Source: Bacteroidota bacterium
GTDB lineage: Bacteria > Bacteroidota > Bacteroidia > B-17B0 > Aurantibacillaceae
Assembly (NCBI GenBank): GCA_003153315.1
Contig: PLYA01000054.1
Location: forward strand, 1-64,000
Reading direction: 5' to 3'
DNA length: 64,000 nt
The position numbers were made by a program, and so were the translations under genes. Positions within the stretch are counted from its first letter, which is position 1. Every line of letters begins with the position of its first letter. Positions 45,736 through 54,555 of this stretch are shown one piece after another. Under the pieces are notes generated by a model. The model made no database searches. It was not told where the DNA came from and saw only the letters and a list, made by a program, of their open reading frames with translations.

Positions 45736-46590
45736 TTAATAGACTTCAAAGTTATTATTTTCTTTGGCTTGACTAAAAATAGACTGTTTCATTTGTTCAA
45801 TCAGGCTTAGTTTGCGCTTGTTAATAATTATGTGGCGGATATTTTCTTTTTCGAAACTTAAAGGAGAGGGGTTGTTTTTAATTTTAAATTCTTTAATATT
45901 CAAATAGTAATTAAACAAAGTATCGCTTAACTCTATTTGTCTGCTGGTTTTTAAAAGCAACTCGGGGTTGTAATCGCGTAAGGGAATTTCTTTCATCACA
46001 TCATCTAATAACAACCAGGTATTATCATCTAAAAAAAAGTTGTCGGCATATTGTATGCAATATTTTTTAAGACTTTCCTGGTCCTTTGTATCTTTTGAAG
46101 TATACCATTTTTTAACCTTATCCACGTTAGGTACTTTTTTATTTATCTTAACGTAAGTTACCTTTACAATATTGTCTTTAAGCATAAAATTTTGTTCATG
46201 CTCTTTATAATAAGCCTCAATATCTTGCTCACTAACAGCAGTATCTAACTTTTGATGTACCAACTCTGTTTCATATCTATATACTAATAAGTTCTTCCTA
46301 TATTCTTCAATTTCTTTCTGAATATCTTTATCATCATTCGATAAATTGCTTTCTGCCTGATGCAAAATCAACTCATTGGTAATCCATTGTTGGATATATG
46401 ATTTCACAAATATCTCGCTATCCTTTGGGTTACTGTTTTTAGGAAGAATTAATTTAATGTCCTCGGAATACAGTTTTTTTTCAAATACACGGGCAATAGG
46501 TTTTTCTTTGGCATCGGTATCTTGTTGCTTCTCTGTTTTACAAGCAAAAAAAAGCAAGACAATACCAAGGATGATAAGTTTAAGGTTCAT
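45736..46590 (-). CDS. SurA-related lipoprotein without parvulin domain
   Basis: From the ATG at 46590 the protein has 284 residues with the lipoprotein signal MNLKLIILGIVLLFFAC (Cys at 17). The rest is charged and helical, like the chaperone part of SurA, with no parvulin domain visible. In Bacteroidota such truncated foldase lipoproteins often sit next to SurA homologues. The TTG codon at 46599 is covered by the promoter box, which supports the ATG. Confidence 0.85.
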   Translation of the reverse strand: MNLKLIILGIVLLFFACKTEKQQDTDAKEKPIARVFEKKLYSEDIKLILPKNSNPKDSEIFVKSYIQQWITNELILHQAESNLSNDDKDIQKEIEEYRKNLLVYRYETELVHQKLDTAVSEQDIEAYYKEHEQNFMLKDNIVKVTYVKINKKVPNVDKVKKWYTSKDTKDQESLKKYCIQYADNFFLDDNTWLLLDDVMKEIPLRDYNPELLLKTSRQIELSDTLFNYYLNIKEFKIKNNPSPLSFEKENIRHIIINKRKLSLIEQMKQSIFSQAKENNNFEVY

Positions 46591-46596
46591 GTGCAA

Positions 46597-46604
46597 CAAA
46601 GATA
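46597..46604 (-). promoter_or_regulatory. promoter -7 box (TATCTTTG) for the foldase pair
   Basis: On the minus strand TATCTTTG ends 6 bases before the ATG at 46590, implying a nearly leaderless mRNA. Confidence 0.6.
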
Positions 46605-46645
46605 CACTTAAAGAAAATAGCCAATTCCGAATTAGAAAACAGTTA

Positions 46646-47488
46646 TTATTTAAGCTCCTTTTTTATGAAAGATATGGCATTTTTCATAGCATTATCAGCA
46701 AACTCTTTATTGTATTTTGGATTACTTGGGTTTGCAAAAGCATGGTCGGCATCGTATTTTTTTACTTCCAAAGTTTTATTTGCAGTTTTCATGTTGGTTT
46801 CAAACTTACCCACTACATCTTTGTTTATCCACTGGTCTTTTTCGGCAAACACAAACAAAACAGGTGCATTAAGCTCTTTTAGTTTTTCCTGCTTTTCTTC
46901 GGGCATACCATAATACATTACACAGGCTTTACCCTGCTTACCGGCTAATATACTTGCCTGCAATGACCAACCGCCTCCAAAACACCAACCAATGGTTGCT
47001 ATATTTGCTTTGCTTCCTACATATGTTAAAACACCTTTTATAATAGCTTCTCCTCTTTCAGTTTTTAAACTATTCATGTATTTACCCGCCGAATCTCGGG
47101 TGGTAGCTATTTTCTTATCATACATATCAAGTGCTATGATGTTTACATTACCCAATTCTTTGTATATTTTTTCCGTTTCCTGTTTGATATAATCATTCAA
47201 ACCCCACCATTCATGTATTACAAACACATAGTTATTTGTAGGCTTTTGCGCTTTAATTTCATAACCATAACCTTGTTTGTCATCGGGGGTTTTAAACGTA
47301 ATTTCATTACCCAAAGGGTTAGTTAAAGTAAAAGGTTCAGGATCTAAATGCGAAGCCACAAATTTTTTATCGTGACTAAACAAAGCAAAAGCAGTAGTTG
47401 ATGGCGGGTTTGAGCAACATGATAATTGAGCAAAACTGTTAGTTACAGATGCTAATAAAAAGGTAATTGAGATGATACTGTTTTCCAT
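46646..47488 (-). CDS. secreted dienelactone hydrolase-family protein
   Basis: The 280-residue alpha/beta hydrolase has a predicted signal peptide ending near VTNSFAQ. The catalytic set is that of dienelactone hydrolase: nucleophile Cys in IGWCFGGGWS, Asp in FAEKDQWINK and His in YDADHAFANPS, plus the early HEWWGLN oxyanion stretch. Export sets it apart from the cytosolic aromatic-degradation enzymes; no catabolic genes are near. The natural substrate is unknown. Confidence 0.9.
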   Translation of the reverse strand: MENSIISITFLLASVTNSFAQLSCCSNPPSTTAFALFSHDKKFVASHLDPEPFTLTNPLGNEITFKTPDDKQGYGYEIKAQKPTNNYVFVIHEWWGLNDYIKQETEKIYKELGNVNIIALDMYDKKIATTRDSAGKYMNSLKTERGEAIIKGVLTYVGSKANIATIGWCFGGGWSLQASILAGKQGKACVMYYGMPEEKQEKLKELNAPVLFVFAEKDQWINKDVVGKFETNMKTANKTLEVKKYDADHAFANPSNPKYNKEFADNAMKNAISFIKKELK

Positions 47489-47506
47489 GTTTAAGATTTT
47501 AAGAAC

Positions 47507-47514
47507 AAAGGTAT
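47507..47514 (-). promoter_or_regulatory. promoter -7 box (TACCTTTG) for the dienelactone hydrolase gene
   Basis: On the minus strand TACCTTTG lies 18 bases before the start codon at 47488. Confidence 0.6.
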
Positions 47515-47574
47515 AAATTCCCTCTTTACCCTAAGTAACCTAACCTTAAAACCAAAGACAGAAAGCTACTGCTC

Positions 47575-49770
47575 TTAAAAATCAAATTTGGCTTTATGGT
47601 CTTCTATGCTTGCCATTGTTTTAAGTGCTTCCGTTGCTTCATAATCTACGCGAGAAGAAAGACCCGTATTGGTAGCGTTTTGAATAGCCTTAGAGTAAGC
47701 CCCACCGGAAGCCTTTTTTTCGTTAACACAAATTACATACACTGCGTTTTGTCCTTTTATAGGTTTAGAAAGGGTATTTGGTTTTACGGCAACAATTGCT
47801 CCACACATGGCATCTTCTTTACCTAATCCGGTAACAGCATAACTGCTGAATGAAAGCCCACTCATATTCTCAGCGCTCAATTTCATTTTAGAGGTTAAGT
47901 CATCCGTATTTTTGCAACCCGGAAGATTTGTTTCAAACTCTTTTATAAAACCTTCTGCTTTCTTTTCCTTTTTTGCTAAAAGTGTTACGTTATCTTTTAC
48001 CTGATCAAGCGGAGCAATACCTTTATCCTTCACTTCGGTTAGCTTAGCTACCACAAAACGGTTTCCAAACTGAAATGCTGAAGAAACATCTCCCTTTTTA
48101 GCCTGATAAATCCAACGTACCAATTCCTTAGGGTTTTCCATGCCGGGTACTTGTTTATCACCTTCTTTAATATTATCCGCAAGACGTTTGTTTAACTTAT
48201 TCTCTTCGATACCTTTATCAAAAAGTTCGGTAGTATTATATTTACCCGCAAACTCGCTGGCTTTAAGGTTAATATCATTAAGTGTTTTTTCGCTGGGCTC
48301 TATTTTACGTTGTATGGTAGCTAATTTATATTTTAAAGACATGCCTTTGCTCACATCTGTAACTTCCATAATATGGTATCCGAATTGAGATTCAACCACG
48401 CCCAACTCCCCCTTTTTACTTTGCAAGCCAAAATCTTTAAAGGATTGTACAAAACCACTTTTTTCATTTACCCAACCATAATCACCACCTTTACCCATAT
48501 ACTCTTCATCAGCCTTTTTGTTGGGTGGCGGGTTTTTGCCAACATCATCAGAGAAATTCTTTACATATTCAGGAAACAATTTTATGTCTTTTTTTAGAAG
48601 TGCAAACAAACTATCCGCCATTTTCTTTGCCTGAACTTTGCTACGTTTAGCATCCTTATCTGCACCTGCACCTGCATAGGTAATTAGTATGTGGCGCACT
48701 TTAGCAGAATCAAGCACATCAACCTTACCTTCTAATTTAATGACTTTAATAAAACGATTCTCCTGATAAGGGCCATAAACAGTACCTTTTTCTGCAGCAA
48801 AAATGGAAGAGTCTACCTCAGGGCTAACCATGTTCTTTTTAAATAAGCCAAAATCAATTTTATTTTCATCATTCTCTGCCTGCATTAAAGCAGAATCTTC
48901 GCCTAATGTTTTTTTATTTTTCCAATCATTAGCAATATCAGTCATTTGCTTTTTTAAGTCTGTAATATCTTCAGCAGTAGGAAAAGCATCAAAAGCCACA
49001 TAATCAATTTTACGGGTAGTTTCGGGGTTTTTAAATAAATAAGAATGGTTGTTATAAAAAGCCTGAATATCGTCATCACTTATTTTAACTGCCGAATCAG
49101 ATAGGGTGCTATATCGTTTAGCTACAAAACTTACGTTATAACTTGTGCTTTGCTTATCAAACTCAGCTTTGCCTTCGGCTTCTGTTGTGTATAAACCTTT
49201 TTTAAGTAAGCCATTATACTTCTCTGCCATGCGGGTATCATGCACATAGTCTTCTACTTTTTTCCAATAAGCTTCCTGTTCAGGGGTCATTTGTTGCACA
49301 AAGCTGGCAAGTTTAGCGGGGTCAAGGCTGCCATCCGGCTTGGCAAAGTTAGGGTATGCCTTACCGGTTTGTTTATCGCTTAGCTGAGAAACCACAATTT
49401 GGTGCGGGTGGGTAACCATCAGGTCGTACATTTCATCTTCGCCTACATTTACGCCTACTGTTTTATAACTTACCTTTAATACATTATCGGCAATAAACTC
49501 GTTCCATACTTGGTCTACCAAATTTTGCTTGGTTGCATCATCTACTTTTTGCCCGTTTTGCTCATAGTTTTGCATGGCAATGGCAAGCTTTGCCTGAAAA
49601 TCATTATAATCTATATTCTTTCCGGCAATGGTACCCACGGTACGCTCATTGGTTCCAAACAAAGAACGCCCCGAACTAAGTGCGCTTTCTAACACAAAAA
49701 TTATTAGGGCTAAGGCAATAATACCTACTAGTAGGCCTGTTTTATTACGAATTTTTTCTAATACGCTCAT
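47575..49770 (-). CDS. PpiD-type membrane-anchored peptidyl-prolyl isomerase
   Basis: The 731-residue protein has one N-terminal membrane anchor (GLLVGIIALALIIFVLESAL at about 12-31), then the SurA/PpiD-type N-terminal chaperone region, and parvulin domains. One includes VDVLDSAKVRHILITYAG; GKGGDYGWVNEKSGFVQSF and FGYHIMEV also match. It should fold newly exported proteins at the inner membrane. Together with the SurA pair 3 kb downstream and BamA/OmpH earlier, this window is rich in outer-membrane protein assembly factors. Confidence 0.92.
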   Translation of the reverse strand: MSVLEKIRNKTGLLVGIIALALIIFVLESALSSGRSLFGTNERTVGTIAGKNIDYNDFQAKLAIAMQNYEQNGQKVDDATKQNLVDQVWNEFIADNVLKVSYKTVGVNVGEDEMYDLMVTHPHQIVVSQLSDKQTGKAYPNFAKPDGSLDPAKLASFVQQMTPEQEAYWKKVEDYVHDTRMAEKYNGLLKKGLYTTEAEGKAEFDKQSTSYNVSFVAKRYSTLSDSAVKISDDDIQAFYNNHSYLFKNPETTRKIDYVAFDAFPTAEDITDLKKQMTDIANDWKNKKTLGEDSALMQAENDENKIDFGLFKKNMVSPEVDSSIFAAEKGTVYGPYQENRFIKVIKLEGKVDVLDSAKVRHILITYAGAGADKDAKRSKVQAKKMADSLFALLKKDIKLFPEYVKNFSDDVGKNPPPNKKADEEYMGKGGDYGWVNEKSGFVQSFKDFGLQSKKGELGVVESQFGYHIMEVTDVSKGMSLKYKLATIQRKIEPSEKTLNDINLKASEFAGKYNTTELFDKGIEENKLNKRLADNIKEGDKQVPGMENPKELVRWIYQAKKGDVSSAFQFGNRFVVAKLTEVKDKGIAPLDQVKDNVTLLAKKEKKAEGFIKEFETNLPGCKNTDDLTSKMKLSAENMSGLSFSSYAVTGLGKEDAMCGAIVAVKPNTLSKPIKGQNAVYVICVNEKKASGGAYSKAIQNATNTGLSSRVDYEATEALKTMASIEDHKAKFDF

Positions 49771-49793
49771 ATCTTACTTAAAATTAAAGTTTG

Positions 49794-49801
49794 CAAAGGT
49801 A
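49794..49801 (-). promoter_or_regulatory. promoter -7 box (TACCTTTG) for the ppiD-like gene
   Basis: On the minus strand TACCTTTG lies 23 bases before the start codon at 49770. Confidence 0.6.
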
Positions 49802-49887
49802 AAAAAACACCCGAATTGCAAAAATTTAATTATTCGTTCGTTTAGTTATTGTTTAATTGTACTCATGTATTCGCTTCGCTCGGCTAT

Positions 49888-49976
49888 TGGGGCGTTCCGT
49901 TGGTTACAACGGCGGGCTTTTCACTTCAATCTTTTGCCGATTACCGCAAAAGGATTTTCGTTGCAATCCCTAACGC
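49888..49976 (-). repeat. GTTAGGGATTG element, copy C
   Basis: On the minus strand it begins GCGTTAGGGATTGCAACG, continues with the same CTTTTGC/GCAAAAG hairpin and ATTGAAGTGAAAAGCCCG as copy B, then a short hairpin CCGTTG/CAACGG, and ends GGAACGCCCCAA. Its first bases touch the stop codon of the small gene at 49976-50428, so the element lies directly downstream of that gene in the same direction. Confidence 0.83.
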
Positions 49977-50428
49977 TAAGGATTATTCTGCTTAATAATT
50001 TCTTGGTTATATAAATCGACGCTTTTATTTATATGCTCTATAGATTTTGCCTGTACCTTATAAAAAATAGCTGTAATACCAGTCTGAGCACCTATTAATC
50101 CAAATACAGTAAGTGCTGGTGGTATAATGTTATGCGCACCTATAGCAAGTACAACACCAACAACAAGAGCAGTTTCTCCAACAATAAGTATTGGAATTCT
50201 CCACCGTTTGTATTTTTTACATAACCTTAATTCATCAGCAGCAGACTTAAACATTTTTAAATGATCATAAGCTTGCTTGCTACTAATTACCTTTTTGCCC
50301 ATTAAATACCAATATTTATTACCAAGATGACAGAGTTCGATAGTAGAATCAGATTTATTAATTGATGGCACCTCTTGCCCCAAGAAATAATTAGGGATAA
50401 AGATTAATATAAATAAAATGTATTTCAT
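49976..50428 (-). CDS. small exported membrane protein of unknown function
   Basis: The protein has 150 residues: a signal peptide (MKYILFILIFIPNYFLGQ), a short polar region, and a hydrophobic hairpin at about 80-115 (IPILIVGETALVVGVVLAIGA, PPALTVFGLIGAQTGITAIF). I recognise no family. It is monocistronic, with its own promoter box, and ends at repeat element C. Confidence 0.75.
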   Translation of the reverse strand: MKYILFILIFIPNYFLGQEVPSINKSDSTIELCHLGNKYWYLMGKKVISSKQAYDHLKMFKSAADELRLCKKYKRWRIPILIVGETALVVGVVLAIGAHNIIPPALTVFGLIGAQTGITAIFYKVQAKSIEHINKSVDLYNQEIIKQNNP

Positions 50429-50437
50429 TTTTCAAAG

Positions 50438-50445
50438 CAAATATA
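50438..50445 (-). promoter_or_regulatory. promoter -7 box (TATATTTG) for the 150-residue gene
   Basis: On the minus strand a perfect TATATTTG lies 9 bases before the start codon at 50428. Confidence 0.62.
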
Positions 50446-50513
50446 CTCAAAAAACACCGTGCCTATAAAACAGGCAGCCCCAAACCGGTTTTTGCAAAAA
50501 CAAAGTGTTAGCC

Positions 50514-50701
50514 GGATGCCCCTACATGCCATAGGGATGCCCCCGGAACATGTAGGAACGCCCTTACATTACGTAGGGATACCCCTACAATACATAGGGA
50601 TGCCCTATAAAATACAGAGATGCCCCTGCATCACTCAGGGACGTCCCTACATCATTCAGGGAAGCCCCTGCATTAAATGGGGATATTCCCGGAACATATA
50701 G
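50514..50701 (+). repeat. 21-bp tandem array 4 (9 units, one of 20 bp)
   Basis: Nine units begin GGATGCCCC or a close variant and end in TACATAG, ATTCAG or similar, followed by one decayed unit to about 50722. The fifth unit is 20 bases, the only length exception among all the arrays. That one-base loss shifts the reading frame midway, so the open frame across it has no constant peptide repeat. The array lies between divergent genes, 86 bases before the gene at 50788, and fills most of that 359-base gap. Confidence 0.93.
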
Positions 50702-50787
50702 AGGCGTCCGTATTTGATAAAATAATGTTAAAAATCTTTGCATAATCAACCAAAAGTGCTAACTTGCATATACCAAAACAAAACATC

Positions 50788-51528
50788 ATGTCAGTCATAA
50801 AATATTATATGCCCGCCGATGATGCAGGGCGTCAAACCTGGCTAAACAACTTTGCCGGAAAAATAAATAACTACGCGGCTTTGTTTAATATAACTGCTGT
50901 AGATATTACGCAAGTGCAAAATGATGCCTCTGACTGGAGCAAAATGCTTGCCTATCAAGAGGCACTTAAAGAATACAAGCACAACGTTACCACCTACAAA
51001 AATCATCTTAACCACACGGGCAAAACCACCGTGGTATTAACTGCGCTAACCTTAGCCCCTGCATTGCCCGTTTTTAGCAGCACCATAAAAGCCGATATAT
51101 TTGGGCGTGCCGCACAAATGGTGCAAAGCATAAAAGCCAATAAAAACTATACCGAAAACATAGGGAAAGATTTAGGCATTATTGGTGCCGAGCCGACTCC
51201 AGCCCCACACACCGGAGGCAATTTACCAACCGAGCGCGCAGCAGAATTGAAACCAGTATTAAAAATTAAACTAAACAAAGGTGGCCGCCCTTGGATAAAA
51301 TGGAAAAAAGGACAAACCCATGCCCTTAGAATAGAGGTAGACCGTGGCGATGGCAAAGGCTTTATATTGCTTACCATAGCTACCCACCATACCTATACCG
51401 ATATGTTTGCATTGCCATTAATAAACACAACCGCCATTTGGAAATACCGCGGCATATACCTTGATAACCATGAAGAACAAGAAGGACAATGGAGCGAGCT
51501 AGCGCAAATAACCGTTACCGGAATTTAA
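50788..51528 (+). CDS. array-linked helical/beta-sandwich protein, third gene
   Basis: From the ATG at 50788 it has 246 residues (MSVIKYYMPADDAGRQTWLN); the frame opens 8 codons earlier at a TTG. Residues 1-150 are helical, and about 155-246 form a beta-sandwich-like domain (GGRPWIKWKKGQTHALRIEV, then TAIWKYRGIYLDNHEEQEG). The layout matches the two paralogues at 38619 and 62092, but sequence similarity is weak. It has no signal peptide. From memory, such D-x-x-x-W-L-N-F proteins recur in Bacteroidota and Verrucomicrobia without a known role. A 21-bp array lies directly upstream. Confidence 0.82.
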   Translation: MSVIKYYMPADDAGRQTWLNNFAGKINNYAALFNITAVDITQVQNDASDWSKMLAYQEALKEYKHNVTTYKNHLNHTGKTTVVLTALTLAPALPVFSSTIKADIFGRAAQMVQSIKANKNYTENIGKDLGIIGAEPTPAPHTGGNLPTERAAELKPVLKIKLNKGGRPWIKWKKGQTHALRIEVDRGDGKGFILLTIATHHTYTDMFALPLINTTAIWKYRGIYLDNHEEQEGQWSELAQITVTGI

Positions 51529-51590
51529 GCTAAGCTAAAAGCATCTGTCGGTAGGAGGCAGGTTTCTTTGTTTTTACCTGATTAAAATAT

Positions 51591-51620
51591 TTTGCGTTTT
51601 TAATTAAAGTAGTATCTTTG
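51591..51620 (+). promoter_or_regulatory. promoter (-33 TTTG, -7 TATCTTTG) for yceD-rpmF
   Basis: TTTG at 51591-51594 and TATCTTTG at 51613-51620 are 18 bases apart. An AGGAG ribosome-binding sequence (51633-51637) precedes the ATG, which is unusual in this genome. Confidence 0.7.
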
Positions 51621-51642
51621 CCCTCCTTTTTTAGGAGTACAG

Positions 51643-52167
51643 ATGGCAGAAAGGAAGTTTATTATCCGCTTAAACGGATTGCCTGTAGGAAACCACCTGT
51701 ACGAATTTAAAGTAGATAACTCGTTCTTTGATACCCGCGATTATTCAGACATTAAAGGCGCCAACGTATATGTGGAAGTAGAGTTGCTAAAGCAAAACAA
51801 CCTTATAAACCTTACTTTTACTATTAGTGGAACCCTAAGCGTTTTGTGCGACAGATGCACCAAACCTTATGATGTGGAGATAGACTCGGTAGAAAAAATG
51901 CACCTGCGTTTTGGAAACCCAGACGAACCACATGCCGAAGATGTATTTGTTTTGCCACACGGCGAAAACGAACTGGATATATCGCCACCGCTTTTTGAGT
52001 TTATCAGTCTTGCATTGCCAACCCGTTTGGTACCCTGCGAAGAAGATAAAACCTTTAAATGCGATTATGAAACACTAAGTAAACTAAACAATATTTCTGT
52101 GGATGAATCCGAGCCAAAACCGGAAACAACTATTTGGGATAAATTAAAAAACATAAATAATAACTAA
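51643..52167 (+). CDS. DUF177/YceD family protein
   Basis: The 174-residue cytosolic protein has the YceD pattern: a beta-rich N terminus, then ISGTLSVLCDRCTKPYDVEID with the CDRC pair, and a late acidic region PHGENELDISPPLFEFISLALP followed by PCEEDKTFKC with two further Cys. YceD genes are almost always next to rpmF, as here (15 bases). A role in 23S rRNA or ribosome biogenesis is inferred in the literature. Starts from a good promoter and a real Shine-Dalgarno. Confidence 0.92.
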   Translation: MAERKFIIRLNGLPVGNHLYEFKVDNSFFDTRDYSDIKGANVYVEVELLKQNNLINLTFTISGTLSVLCDRCTKPYDVEIDSVEKMHLRFGNPDEPHAEDVFVLPHGENELDISPPLFEFISLALPTRLVPCEEDKTFKCDYETLSKLNNISVDESEPKPETTIWDKLKNINNN

Positions 52168-52182
52168 TAAAAAAAATAAGCC

Positions 52183-52371
52183 ATGCCAAATCCTAAACGA
52201 CGCCACTCGAAAGCACGCACACGCAGCCGCAGATCTACCTATAAAGGAGCAGTTCCAACGCTTGGCGTTGACCAAACCACAGGCGAAGCCCATTTATGGC
52301 ACCGTGCGCATTGGTACGAAGGAAAACTTTATTACAAAGGAAAAGTAGTAATGGAAAAAGCCATTAAATAA
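52183..52371 (+). CDS. rpmF: 50S ribosomal protein L32
   Basis: The 62-residue basic protein starts MPNPKRRHSKARTRSRRS, typical of L32. The zinc-binding CxxC pairs seen in some L32 proteins are absent (only HLWHRAHW remains), so this is the C-minus form, insensitive to zinc. Cotranscribed with yceD and followed by an intrinsic terminator. Confidence 0.97.
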   Translation: MPNPKRRHSKARTRSRRSTYKGAVPTLGVDQTTGEAHLWHRAHWYEGKLYYKGKVVMEKAIK

Positions 52372-52389
52372 GAAACAAGCAAAAACATC

Positions 52390-52417
52390 AAAAACAGGCT
52401 AAAAACCTGTTTTTTTG
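52390..52417 (+). terminator. intrinsic terminator after rpmF
   Basis: AAAACAGG pairs with CCTGTTTT around a CTAAAAA loop, with a seven-T tail. It separates yceD-rpmF from plsX. Confidence 0.85.
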
Positions 52418-52547
52418 CTTTAAAAGTGTTTTTTTTAATAAAAAGTCGGAGTTTTTATGTTAAAAACTAAAATATTTCCGATAGGAATTTTATAAAAAAA
52501 TTAGTTCCTTAGCCCCCGCTTAAAAAAACCAGATTATTTAGTTAAAC

Positions 52548-53486
52548 GTGAAGATAGGATTAGATATTATGGGCGGCGATTTTGCCCCCAGTAACGAACT
52601 TGAGGCCACCATCTTAGCCTCTAAAGAATTACCCTCTGATATAAAAATTGTTCTTTTTGGCGATAGTGATGCAGCTAAAAAATACCTCACTCAAAAAGGC
52701 GTAGAGTCAAATACGTTTGAATACGTTCATACCACCGATGTCATTCAAATGGGAGAACATCCCACCAAAGCATTAGGTCAAAAACCAAACTCAAGCATAG
52801 CCTTAGGTTTTAAGTACCTAAAAGAAAACAAAATAAATAGTTTTATTAGCGCTGGCAACACGGGTGCCATGATGGTAGGTGCCATGTTCTCGGTTAAGGT
52901 AATTCCGGGTGTTATTCGCCCCAGTATTGGTACTATTCTTCCTAAAGAAAGTGGCAAAATAGGCTTTATGTTAGATGTGGGTACTAATGCAGATTGCAAA
53001 CCCGATGTGCTATACCAATTTGGTATTTTAGGTTCTCTCTTTGCACAACATGTATATAAAGTAGATAAACCCAAAGTAGCCCTTTTAAACATTGGAGAAG
53101 AAGCCGAGAAAGGAAATCTGGTATCGCAAGCCGCTTATAATCTAATGAAGGATAGTAAAGATTTTAACTTTATCGGAAACATAGAAGGGCGCGATTTATT
53201 TAATGATAGAGCTGATGTGGTAGTCTGTGAAGGTTTTACCGGAAATGTTCTTTTAAAAGCCTGCGAATCATTTTACAGTACGATAAAAAGAAGAAACAAA
53301 TCAGATGAGTTTTTTGATAGAATGAATTACGAAATATATGGTGGAACACCCATACTGGGCATTAATTCTACTGTAATTATATGCCATGGTATATCCACTC
53401 CAATAGCTATAAAAAACAGCATATTATTAGCTAAAGATATTTCGGATGCCAACCTCCCTGAAAAAATAAAAGAAGCGTTTAATTAA
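52548..53486 (+). CDS. plsX: phosphate acyltransferase PlsX
   Basis: The 312-residue enzyme makes acyl-phosphate from acyl-ACP, the first step of phospholipid synthesis in most bacteria. Signatures are IGLDIMGGDFAPSNELEA, SFISAGNTGAMMVGAM, LDVGTNADCKPDVLYQFG, and ALLNIGEEAEKGN. The start is a GTG at 52548. It lies after a terminator but no clear promoter box was found in the 130-base gap. Followed after 2 bases by fabH. Confidence 0.96.
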   Translation: MKIGLDIMGGDFAPSNELEATILASKELPSDIKIVLFGDSDAAKKYLTQKGVESNTFEYVHTTDVIQMGEHPTKALGQKPNSSIALGFKYLKENKINSFISAGNTGAMMVGAMFSVKVIPGVIRPSIGTILPKESGKIGFMLDVGTNADCKPDVLYQFGILGSLFAQHVYKVDKPKVALLNIGEEAEKGNLVSQAAYNLMKDSKDFNFIGNIEGRDLFNDRADVVVCEGFTGNVLLKACESFYSTIKRRNKSDEFFDRMNYEIYGGTPILGINSTVIICHGISTPIAIKNSILLAKDISDANLPEKIKEAFN

Positions 53487-53488
53487 AT

Positions 53489-54472
53489 ATGATAAGAGCA
53501 GCCATAACTACAGTTGCAGGCTATGTGCCAGACTATATTTTAACTAACCAGGAGTTAGAGAAAATGGTTGATACTACCGATGAGTGGATTATTAGCCGCA
53601 CAGGTATTAAAGAACGTCGTATATTAAAAGAACCTGGCAAAGCTACTTCCGATATGGCAAGCGCGGCCGTTTTAGAATTATGTAAAAAGCGAGGCATCTC
53701 TCCAAAAGAAATAGATCTTCTTATATGTGCCACCGTTACACCTGATATGGTGTTTCCGGCAACCGCTAATATTATTTGTGATAAAGTAGGCGCTACTGAA
53801 GCCTGGAGTTATGATGTATCGGCCGCTTGCAGCGGGTTTTTATATAGTTTGGTTACCGGAGCCCAGTTTATACAAAACGGAACCTATAAAAAAGTAGTCA
53901 TTGTAGGCGCTGATAAAATGAGTGCTATTTTAGATTACGAAGACCGATCTACTTGTGTTATTTTTGGTGATGGTGCAGGGGCGGTATTACTTGAACCGAC
54001 AACCGAAGATATAGGCATACAAGATTTTATTTTAAAAACTAACGGTGCCGGCCGGCAACATTTGCATATGAAAGCGGGTGGCTCATTAATGCCAGCTTCT
54101 CATGAAACCGTAGATAAAAAATTGCATTATGTTTATCAAGAGGGGCAACCTGTATATAAACATGCTGTTTATAATATGTCAGAAGTATCAGTTGAGATAA
54201 TGAAACGTAATAAATTAAGTTCGGATGATATAGCTTATTTGGTTTCTCATCAGGCTAATAAGCGTATTATAGATGCTACCGCAGAACGGATGGGACTTGG
54301 TTCAGAAAAAGTTTTAATGAATATTCAGCGTTATGGTAATACTACCGCAGGCACCATCCCGCTTTTATTAATGGATTACGAAAAAAAGTTTAAAAAGGGA
54401 GATAGCCTTATACTTTCCGCCTTCGGCGGAGGGTTTACCTGGGGAGCTATCTGGTTAAAATGGGCTTATTAA
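53489..54472 (+). CDS. fabH: beta-ketoacyl-ACP synthase III
   Basis: The 327-residue enzyme starts fatty acid synthesis by condensing acetyl-CoA with malonyl-ACP. Catalytic triad: C114 in DVSAACSGFLYS, H254 in VSHQANKRI, and N284 in RYGNTTAGTI. RTGIKERRI near the N terminus binds CoA. Full length. It is the second gene of plsX-fabH-accB-accC. Confidence 0.97.
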   Translation: MIRAAITTVAGYVPDYILTNQELEKMVDTTDEWIISRTGIKERRILKEPGKATSDMASAAVLELCKKRGISPKEIDLLICATVTPDMVFPATANIICDKVGATEAWSYDVSAACSGFLYSLVTGAQFIQNGTYKKVVIVGADKMSAILDYEDRSTCVIFGDGAGAVLLEPTTEDIGIQDFILKTNGAGRQHLHMKAGGSLMPASHETVDKKLHYVYQEGQPVYKHAVYNMSEVSVEIMKRNKLSSDDIAYLVSHQANKRIIDATAERMGLGSEKVLMNIQRYGNTTAGTIPLLLMDYEKKFKKGDSLILSAFGGGFTWGAIWLKWAY

Positions 54473-54555
54473 TTAATGATAGATTTTTGCGTTATGGAAT
54501 TATAGATTAAAGACACAAAACAATACATCAACTAACAAAACATAAAAACATAAAC

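Noticed and set aside
50459-50701. Open frame of 80 codons over array 4
   Set aside because: The 20-bp unit changes the heptad phase midway; there is no consistent peptide repeat.
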